A stretch of 64,000 nucleotides of DNA from Sipunculus nudus (Eukaryota; Annelida; Sipuncula; Golfingiida; Sipunculidae): contig CM049309.1 in NCBI GenBank assembly GCA_026874595.1, positions 95,068,723 to 95,132,722 on the forward strand, read 5' to 3'. The notes beneath the pieces were generated by a model. The model saw only the letters and a list, made by a program, of their open reading frames with translations, did not search any database and was not told the origin of the DNA. The position numbers and the translations under genes were made by a program. Below are positions 56,634 through 64,000 of the stretch, piece after piece; position 1 is the stretch's first letter; every line of letters starts with the position of its first letter.

Positions 56634-59600
56634 CTGAAAGAATATCAAATTTAAAATACTTAAATACAGATGAAATCTTTAATTAATTACTATGTTAACA
56701 AAAGAAATGTTCAGTAAAATATATAAAAGACAAATGGCATATACCATTTATATTCCTTGCATGATTCCAAATGTTTTTCCCACAAAGTTCATAATGTGTC
56801 AATGCTAAGATTATGAAATTTGAAAGATTTTTTAACACAATATTTATTAACATGAATATACAGTATGTATTATTTAAATTTGAAGAATTAGAACGAAATA
56901 ATACTTGTCAGACAGTGTCCTGTGACAAAAGCCTAATTTCCATAACATGAAATTACCTTTTCTTCAACACGTTAAATTACTTTGAATGCCTTGGATATTA
57001 AAATAATAATTATTGACCACTGGGGAAGAACTAATATTGACACCAAAATTATGTTGAATTCATATGTATTAAAGTTTTATAGGAGAGCGACAATGCCTCA
57101 ACATTCCAGATTTGACAAGTCGTTACCCTTAAGATTGAAGGCAAAGACACCACCAATGTCTTTGACCAGCTCCGGGTTCAGCATGGTCTTGAGGCCAGCG
57201 AAGGTTTTGGCTGCCGGAGTGTCTCCTGATGATGATGACTTGATCTCAAAGGCTGGGGTTCCACCTCCCTCCTTCAGGTGGTCTTGGACAGCTTCGGGAC
57301 TCGTCTCATCCAGGAAGAAGTCAGGCATCAAATTGGCATCTTAAACAAAAGTGGAGAGCACAGCTCAGGCAACTCTGTAGACTGTAGGCCCAAATGGTAT
57401 CAATATTAAATTAAATCATTTGCCTTTAGATGGCAGAGGCTCAGGTGGGGATGTAGAATCTGCCATCTGGCAGCAAAATTTGTAACTATTTCAGACCGAT
57501 CACAGTATACTGGCATCCCATGTGGTAATCAAGTACAGAAGTAAGTCAGTGGCACTGTCACCACACAGCTAAACCCAGGCTTGTCAGTGACACTGTCACC
57601 ACACAGCTGAACCCAGGCTTGTCAGTGACACTGTCACCACACAGCTGAACCCAGGCTTGTCAGTGGCACTGTCACCACACAGCTGAACCCAGGCTTGTCA
57701 GTGGCACTGTCACCACACAGCTGAACCCAGGCTTGTCAGTGGCACTGTCACCACACAGCTGAACCCAGGCCTGTCAGTGACACTGTCACCACACAGCTGA
57801 ACCCAGGCTTGTCAGTGACACTGTCACCACACAGCTGAACCCAGGCCTGTCAGTGGCACTGTCACCACACAGCTGAACCCAGGCTTGTCAGTGACACTGT
57901 CACCACACAGCTGAACCCAGGCTTGTCAGTGGCACTGTCACCACACAGCTGAACCCAGGCCTGTCAGTGACACTGTCACCACACAGCTGAACCCAGGATT
58001 GTCAGTGGCACTGTCACCACACAGCTGAACCCAGGCTTGTCAGTGACACTGTTACCACACAGCTGAACCCAGGCTTGTCAGTGACACCGTCACCACACAG
58101 CTGAACCAAGGCTTGTCAGAGGCACCGTCACCACACAGCTGAACCCAGGCATGTCAGTGGCACTGTCACCACACAGCTGAACCCAGGCTTGTCAGTGACA
58201 ATGTCACCACACACCTGAACCAATGCTTGTCAGTGACACTGTCACCACACAGCTGAACCCAGGCTTGTCAGTGGCACTGTCACCACACAGCTGAACCCAG
58301 GCTTGTCAGTGGCATTGTCACCTCACAGCTGAACCTGGCTTGTCAGTGACATGGTCACCACACAGCTGAACCCAAGCTTGTCAGTGACACTATCACCACA
58401 CAGCTGAACCCAGGCTTGTCAGTGGCACTGTCACCTCACAGCTGAACCCAGGCTTGTCAGTGGCACTGTCACCACACAGCTGAACCTGGCTTGTCAGTGA
58501 CATGGTCACCACACAGCTGAACCCAGGCTTGGCAGTGCACTGTCATCACACAGCTGAACCCAGGATTGTCAGTGACACTGTCACCACACAGCTGAACCCA
58601 GGCTAACCTTTGACATACTCACTGTAAGGTATGCCTATATATATATATATATGCATTTACAGCCATTTTATTCACGTTTTACAGTATCATATATATTGAG
58701 CAAAAGGAAATAATATAATCCATAACCTTGAAGAATGGGAAATAGTATAACATTCTTTAAAGGCTTAAAAATGGACAAATGACTTGCTGATAATATGAAC
58801 ATGAAAACAGACCATAAATTATTTTTTTGTGGTTCAAATAATAAAAATTTCACTGATTTCATAAACTATCTTGTGGAAAATCCAGAACTACAAAACACAC
58901 TCTAAAACTCCTTGAGTGTCTATTTGTCTACTTACTGGGCACAAAGCTGTACTGTTCCAGGTCCTTGACTCCAGCTGCAGTAAGCACCTCATCATCAATT
59001 GTAAAGTTACCAGTGAAAGATCTGCTGTTCTTGGAGAGAATCACATAAGCAGCATCAGCCATGATGTCAGGCTTACGGCTCATGTTTCTAGTCGCTTCAT
59101 CCCCTCCCCCGAGCATCTCCAAAGCAGCGGTCCATATACCTGAGGAATAATAATATACCAATAAATAAGTCTGTCCATATACCTGTGGATTAATAAAATT
59201 CAAATAAATAAGTCTGTCCATATACCTGAAGATTAACAATATACCAATAAATAAGTCTGTTCATATACCTGAGGATTACCAATATACCAATAAATAAGTC
59301 TGTCCATATTCTGTTAACGGACAGACGCCAGGTCGTCAGGACGGCTGGATGGACGACGGACAAAGAGTGATTGCCAAAGCTCAGATGACTTACAGTCAGC
59401 TGAGCTAAATATACCAATAAATCAATCTGTCCATATACCTGAGGATTTATAATATATCAATAAATAAGTCTGTCTATATACCTGAGGATTAATAATATAC
59501 CAATAAATAAGTCTGTCCATATACCTGAGGATTAACAATATACCAATAAATAAGTCTGTCCATATACCTGAGGATTAACAATATACCAATAAATAAGTCT

Positions 59601-62600
59601 GTCCATTTACCTGAGGATTTATAATATATCAATAAATAAGTCTGTCCATATACCTGAGGATTAATAATAAACCAATAAATAAGTCTGTCCATTTACCTGA
59701 GGATTAATAATATACCAATAAATAATATACCAATAAACTAGATGTGGTTGGACAATGGTCCTCAGAGAGACCCGCATTTCTTGTAGTGCTGGACTAGTTT
59801 ACCTGTGGGTGAAAAGTTAAGGTTAAAGTAGAAAAATAGGACAAAGAGAAACAGGTTTTTATCCATATTAATGAGGGAAAAAAATCCAACTGGGTCAAAT
59901 AATATTATAGAAGATATGTCTGAAATAAAGTGTGCAATAGAAAATCACCAATTGTACTCTGTTGGCCATATATGATTTTGAGCAAGTCTGTATTTCAACA
60001 GGTCAGAAGCCCTCATATAGGCACCGATGATTCCTGAGAAAATGACAAAGCTCAAGCATGTTCTTGTTGAGATATCTGGTGATAAAAAAATCACCCATTG
60101 TGCTCTGGCAGCTATATTGATATTGGAAAAGAACTGTAATTCGATAGGGATAGTATCCATTCATCCCTGTGAATTTGGGAAAGCTGAAGTATGTTGTTGT
60201 TGAGTTTTCGCACACAAAATAAAGTCAGCAATTTGGCTGTGGTTGCCATATTGGAATTCCAACAGGTCTGTAATTCATAAAAGTCTAGAGCCCTCGTATG
60301 TACCAATCATCCCTGTGAATTTGGGAAAGCTGAAGTATGTTGTTGTTGAGTTATCCACGCTAAAGAAAGTGTCACTGACGGAAGGACGGAAAGACGGAAG
60401 GATGGGCTGACACAGTGATCACTAAAGGGCACTGCTTGTCAAGCAGTATGTCAATATACCTGATGATTAATATTATATATCAGTAAATAGGTCTGTCCAT
60501 ATACCTGATGATGAATAATATATATCAGTAAATAAGTCTGTCTATGTATCTGACAAATTACCATAATAATGCCTGAGTGAGTGAGAGAATCTGAACTCTT
60601 GTGTGTATAAGATGTCTACTGTTACACAGTACATGTGCCTACCAGGTGTGTGTATTAGTTGGTGGATCGAGGGATGTTGCCATTAGATGTCTACTGTTAC
60701 ACAGTACATGTGCCTACCAGGTGTGTGTATTAGTTGGTGGATGGAGGGATGTTACTATAAGATGTCTTCTGTTACATAGTACATGTGCCTGCCAGGTGTG
60801 TGTATTAGTTGGTGGATGGAGGGATGTTACTATAAGATGTCTTCTGTTACATAGTACATGTGCCTGCCAGGTGTGTGTATTAGTTGGTGGATCGAGGGAT
60901 GTTACTATAAGATGTCTTCTGTTACATAGTACATGTGCCTGCCAGGTGTGTGTATTAGTTGGTGGATTGAGGGATGTTACTATAAGATGTCTTCTGTTAC
61001 ATAGTACATGTGCCTGCCAGGTGTGTGTATTAGTTGGTGGATTGAGGGATGTTACTATAAGATGTCTACTGTTACACAGTACATGTGCCTACCAGGTGTG
61101 TGTATTAGTTGGTGGATGGAGGGATGTTACCATTAGATGTCTACTGTTACACAGTACATGTGCCTACCAGGTGTGTGTATTAGTTGGTGGATGGAGGGAT
61201 GTTACCATTAGATGTCTACTGTTACACAGTACATGTGCCTACCAGGTGTGTGTATGAGTTGGTGGATGGAGGGATGTTACTATAAGATGTCTACTGTTAC
61301 ACAGTACATGTGCCTACCAGGTGTGTGTATTAGTTGGTGGATGGAGGGATGTTACCATTAGATGTCTACTGTTACACAGTAAATGTGCCTGCCAGATAAC
61401 TTACCTGTTCTTGGCCACAGTGCATTGACAGCGATGCCGTCCTCCCTGAACTCCTCTGCCATTCCAAGCACACACATGGACATTCCATACTTTGCCATGG
61501 TGTATGCTAAAATTAAAAATAAAACATTCTGTAAGTAACATAATGCTTTTTCATTAGTAATTCATTTACTCAAGCTCAAGGTTTCCTCTTTATTTCCATC
61601 ATTTCAACATGCTGTGGTCAGCTGTGATATTTTGTTCCTTGTAATGAGGATGATAAATCTGTGATGATACACTAACCTTAACAGTATCCTTCTTAGTCTG
61701 ATCAAAATAGTGCTCATTATACTTATTTGCACGGTTTGATAGTAAGTATTCACATATATTTCATCAAAAGTGGGAAAGTACATAACATTTTGTTGTAATA
61801 TTATTTGAATACCCTCTCAGAACAAGTATGATATCACAATTACTATGACGACTTTGAGCAATATCACTATGATCCAAAAATAACTACCAAATGAATGATA
61901 CATCTTTATACATTCAGGACTGTAATCAGTAAAAGTGAACATGGTGAATAATTTACCCTTGAACCAGTGTGGACTCATGATCAGTGGTATATCATAATGA
62001 ATTACCTGTGTTCTCCTTGAACCAGTGTGGACTCATGATCAGTGGTATAATGAATTACCTGTGTTGTCCTTGAGCCAGTGTGGACTCATGATCAGTGGTA
62101 TATCATAATGAATTACCTGTGTGGTCCTTGAACCAGTGTGGACTCATGATCAGTGGTATAATGAATTACCTGTGTTCTCCTTGAACCAGTGTGGACTCAT
62201 GATCAGTGATATAATGAATTACCTGTGTTGTCCTTGAACCAGTGTGGACTCATGATCAGTGGTATATCATAATGAATTACCTGTGTGGTCCTTGAACCAG
62301 TGTGGACTCATGATCAGTGGTATAATGAATTACCTGTGTTGTCCTTGAACCAGTGTGGACTCATGATCAGTGGTATATCATAATGAATTACCTGTGTTGT
62401 CCTTGAACCAGTATGGACTCATGATCAGTGGTATCTCATAATGAATTACCTGTGTGGTCCTTGAACCAGTGTGGACTCATGATCAGTGGTATAATGAATT
62501 ACCTGTGTTGTCCTTGAACCAGTGTGGACTCATGATCAGTGGTATAATGAATTACCTGTGTGGTCATTGAACCAGTGTGGACTCATGATCAGTGGTATAT

Positions 62601-64000
62601 CATAATGAATTACCTGTGTTGTCCATGAACCAGTGCAGACTTATGTGTACAGTGCTACAATGAATTACCTGTGTGGTCCTTGAACCAGCGAGGACTCATG
62701 TTCAGTGGTATAATAAATTACCTGTGTGGTCCTTGTACCAGCAAGGACTCATGTTCAGTGTTATCATAAATTACCTGTGTGGTCCTTGCACCAGTGTGGA
62801 CTCATGATCAGTGGTATAATGAATTACCTGTGTTGTCCTTGAACCAGTGTGGACTCATGATCAGTGGTATATCATAGTGAATTACCTGTGTTGTCCATGA
62901 ACCAGTGCAGACTTATGTGTACAGTGCTACAATGAATTACCTGTGTGGTCCATGAACCAGCGAGGACTCATGTTCAGTGGTATAATAAATTACCTGTGTG
63001 GTCCTTGAACCAGTGTGGACTCATGATCAGTGGTATAATGAATTACCTGTGTTGTCCTTGAACAAGTGTGGACTCATGATCAGTGGTATAATGAATTACC
63101 TGTGTGGTCATTGAACCAGTGTGGACTCATGATCAGTGGTATATCATAGTGAATTACCTGTGTTGTCCATGAACCAGTGCAGACTTATGTGTACAGTGCT
63201 ACAATGAATTACCTGTGTGGTCCTTGAACCAGCAAGGACTCATGTTCAGTGGTATAATAAATTACCTGTGTGGTCCTTGTACCAGCAAGGACTCATGTTC
63301 AGTGTTATCATAAATTACCTGTGTGGTCCTTGCACCAGTGTGGACTCATGATCAGTGGTATAATGAATTACCTGTGTTGTCCTTGAACCAGTGTGGACTC
63401 ATGATCAGTGGTATATCATAATGAATTACCTGTGTAGTCCGTTTACCAGTGCAGACATATGTGTACAGTACTTCAATGAATTACCTGCGTGGTCCTTGAA
63501 AAAGTGTGGACTCATGATCAGTGGTATATCATAATGAATTACCTGTGTAGTCCGTGAACCAGTGCAGACTTATGTGTACAGTACTTCAATGAATTACCTG
63601 TGTGGTCCTTGAACCAGCGAGGACTCATGTTCAGTGGTATAATAAATTACCTGTGTGGTCCTTGAACCAGTGTGGACTCATGATCAGTGGTATAATAAAT
63701 TACCTGTGTGGTCCTTGAACCAGTTTGGACTCATGATCAGTGGTATAATGAATTACCTGTGTGGTCCTTGTACCAGTGAGGACTCATGTTCAGTGGTATA
63801 ATAAATACCTGTGTGGTCCTTGAACCAGTATGGACTCATGATCAGTGGTATCTCATAATGAATTACCTGTGTTGTCCTTGAACCAGTGTGGACTCATGAT
63901 CAGTGGTATATCATAATGAATTACCTGTGTAGTCCGTTCACCAGTGCAGACATATGTGTACAGTACTTCAATGAATTACCTGTGTGGTCCTTGAAAAAGT
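56389..64000 (-). CDS. HSDL2: Hydroxysteroid dehydrogenase-like protein 2 (SDR + SCP2), 3' part
   Basis: Four exons assemble in phase: 61405-61506, 58936-59139, 57127-57339 and 56389-56633, about 253 C-terminal residues. First comes YTMAKYGMSMCVLGMAEEF, whose YxxxK is the catalytic pair of short-chain dehydrogenases, then NALWPRT, then KPDIMADAAY and SFTGNFTIDD, then a Pro-Asp-Phe-Phe-Leu-Asp-Glu linker, and a sterol carrier protein 2 domain (DDFVKMFQGSLKPTAAFMSG, KLKIKGDLGLAMKLEKL). The C-terminus is SKL, a canonical type 1 peroxisomal targeting signal. In known orthologues the protein is peroxisomal/mitochondrial and linked to lipid metabolism; its substrate is not settled. The exons for the Rossmann fold and cofactor site lie beyond 64,000. 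Confidence 0.92.
56700..57126. other. HSDL2: HSDL2 last intron
   Basis: AT-rich intron between the two SCP2 exons; nothing else recognised. Confidence 0.6.
57127..57339 (-). CDS. HSDL2: HSDL2 penultimate exon
   Basis: Phase 1-1. Encodes MPDFFLDETSPEAV, a Ser-rich linker and the start of SCP2 (FAGLKTMLNPELVKDIGGVF). The donor GTAACG is non-consensus at +4/+5, but the family sequence continues correctly across it. Confidence 0.9.
57545..58604. repeat. 38-bp minisatellite in an HSDL2 intron (~28 copies)
   Basis: The unit CAGTGACACTGTCACCACAC continues AGCTGAACCCAGGCTTGT; period 38 measured from 57601 to 57639. Copies vary mainly GACACT/GGCACT. GTGACACTGTCAC in each unit is nearly palindromic. 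It does not reach either neighbouring exon. Confidence 0.95.
58605..58935. other. HSDL2 intron remainder
   Basis: AT-rich, with a short AT microsatellite at 58,636-58,652. No gene. Confidence 0.6.
58936..59139 (-). CDS. HSDL2: HSDL2 exon: end of SDR domain
   Basis: Phase 1-1. Encodes IWTAALEMLGGG, KPDIMADAAYVIL, SFTGNFTIDDEVL and DLEQYSFVP. Its acceptor (CCTCAG/GT) and first ten bases are the unit repeated in the adjoining 43-bp array. Confidence 0.92.
59130..59740. repeat. 43-bp array repeating the 3' splice acceptor of an HSDL2 exon (~13 copies)
   Basis: The unit on the plus strand is GTCCATATACCTGAGGATTA then ACAATATACCAATAAATAAG and TCT. On the transcribed strand each unit reads ATTAATCCTCAG/GTATATGGAC: acceptor plus the first ten bases of the real exon, whose own copy at 59,130-59,146 is the array's left end. 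Starts near 59131, 59174, 59217, 59260, 59303 and onward; one copy is interrupted by a repeat tail at 59,310-59,408. Related units recur at 60,455-60,545. Confidence 0.92.
59310..59408 (+). mobile_element. Dispersed-repeat tail inserted within the 43-bp array
   Basis: GTTAACGGACAGACG ... GGACGACGGACAAAGAGTGA ... TTACAGTCAGCTGAGCTAAA, the same terminal segment as at 29,460-29,550 and 54,400-54,503. The 43-bp unit resumes directly after it. Confidence 0.8.
59741..60454. other. Intronic repeats, no gene
   Basis: Contains two or three diverged copies of a ~150-base segment (CATTGTGCTCTGGCAGC / CTGTGAATTTGGGAAAGCTGAA then GTATGTTGTTGTTGAG) and an ACGGAAGGACGGAAAGACGG stretch near 60,375. No coding sequence seen. 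Confidence 0.55.
60455..60545. repeat. Diverged extra copies of the 43-bp unit
   Basis: CTGTCCATATACCTGATGAT and AGTAAATAAGTCTGTCTATG show the same unit beyond the main array, so the array once extended further or was broken by insertions. Confidence 0.75.
60611..61395. repeat. 75-bp minisatellite abutting an HSDL2 exon (~10.5 copies)
   Basis: The unit GATGTCTACTGTTACACAGT continues ACATGTGCCTACCAGGTGTG, TGTATTAGTTGGTGGATGGA, GGGATGTTACCATTA. Two subtypes (TCTACTGTTACACAG and TCTTCTGTTACATAG) occupy the flanks and the middle. Seventy-five is divisible by three and one frame lacks stops, giving a 218-codon artefactual ORF. The array stops about ten bases from the donor of exon 61405-61506. 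Confidence 0.95.
61405..61506 (-). CDS. HSDL2: HSDL2 exon with catalytic YxxxK
   Basis: Phase 1-1. Begins with CA completing an alanine codon (with the G of the upstream exon), then YTMAKYGMSMCVLGMAEEF and VNALWPRT. Acceptor TTTTAG, donor GTAAGT. A 75-bp array begins about ten bases inside the downstream intron. Confidence 0.93.
61507..61949. other. HSDL2 intron, unique part
   Basis: AT-rich intron between the YxxxK exon and the donor array; nothing recognised apart from the acceptor at its left edge. Confidence 0.6.
61950..64000. repeat. 53/58-bp array repeating an HSDL2 exon end with its splice donor (~37 copies, runs off the window)
   Basis: The plus-strand unit ATTACCTGTGTGGTCCTTGA continues ACCAGTGTGGACTCATGATC, AGTGGTATAATGA. 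On the transcribed strand it reads CCACTGATCATGAGTCCACA, CTGGTTCAAGGACCACACAG/GTAATTCATT, encoding PLIMSPHWFKDHT before a GT donor in phase 1. That is the expected HSDL2 sequence immediately before AYTMAKYG of the next exon. Spacing alternates 53 and 58 (starts 62001, 62054, 62112). Many units differ by substitutions that change the peptide (e.g. FNDHT, CLHW-stop). A larger block near 62,619 recurs near 63,164, a ~545-base higher-order period. The authentic full exon lies beyond 64,000. Confidence 0.9.

Noticed and set aside
60601-61257. 218-codon plus-strand ORF with a 25-residue repeat
   Set aside because: It is the 75-bp intronic minisatellite read in its stop-free frame, with no promoter, composition or domain support; HSDL2 runs on the other strand.
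61950-64000. Each array unit as a separate functional exon
   Set aside because: Units have a donor but no acceptor, and the 5' part of the exon is missing; they are copies of an exon end, not whole exons.

Overview
This is eukaryotic, AT-rich, repeat-dense animal genomic DNA. Intron-containing genes with GT-AG junctions, a peroxisomal HSDL2 orthologue, an EGF-repeat membrane protein and a mix of L2, Tx1/L1-like, Gmr1-like gypsy and hAT-like repeats point to a metazoan. A mollusc, probably a bivalve, is my best guess; that is inference from repeat flavour, not a database result.

Region by region. 1-5,040: no gene seen apart from an eroded LINE-tail fragment near 3.5-3.9 kb. 5,040-15,540: a 41-bp minisatellite whose two halves (5,040-6,205 and 14,090-15,540) flank a decayed Ty3/gypsy-type element (6,206-11,854) followed directly by a 5'-truncated L2-type LINE on the minus strand (11,873-14,065). 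The gypsy element has the unusual order protease-integrase-RT-RNase H. 15,940-23,640: remains of a Tx1/L1-like LINE on the minus strand, cut in two by a ~3.9 kb segment with long inverted ends.

25,107-45,569 (minus): a complete 15-exon gene that I could assemble with consistent phases into a 722-residue type I membrane protein. It has a signal peptide, a cysteine-rich ectodomain resembling DUF7042/7043/7044-type modules, eight single-exon EGF-like domains (all phase 1-1), one transmembrane helix and a Ser/Thr-rich tail. Its introns hold several transposons, including a 4.49 kb hAT-like element with a perfect 8-bp target duplication ending 37 bp from a splice donor, and a 2.37 kb element with TTGGT-rich ends.

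45,570-56,190: gene-poor, with nested repeats: an inverted pair of repeats carrying the palindrome GGTGGCGCCACC, and a relict repeat into which two small DNA transposons have inserted with readable target duplications.

56,389-64,000+ (minus): the 3' half of HSDL2 (short-chain dehydrogenase plus SCP2 domain, ending in SKL), with the 5' exons outside the window. Its introns are filled with distinct minisatellites. Two of them extend across splice junctions: a 43-bp array repeats a 3' splice acceptor with the first 10 exon bases, and a 53/58-bp array of about 37 or more copies repeats the last ~40 exon bases with their 5' splice donor, just upstream of the exon carrying the catalytic YxxxK motif. 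I consider this the most interesting signal in the window.
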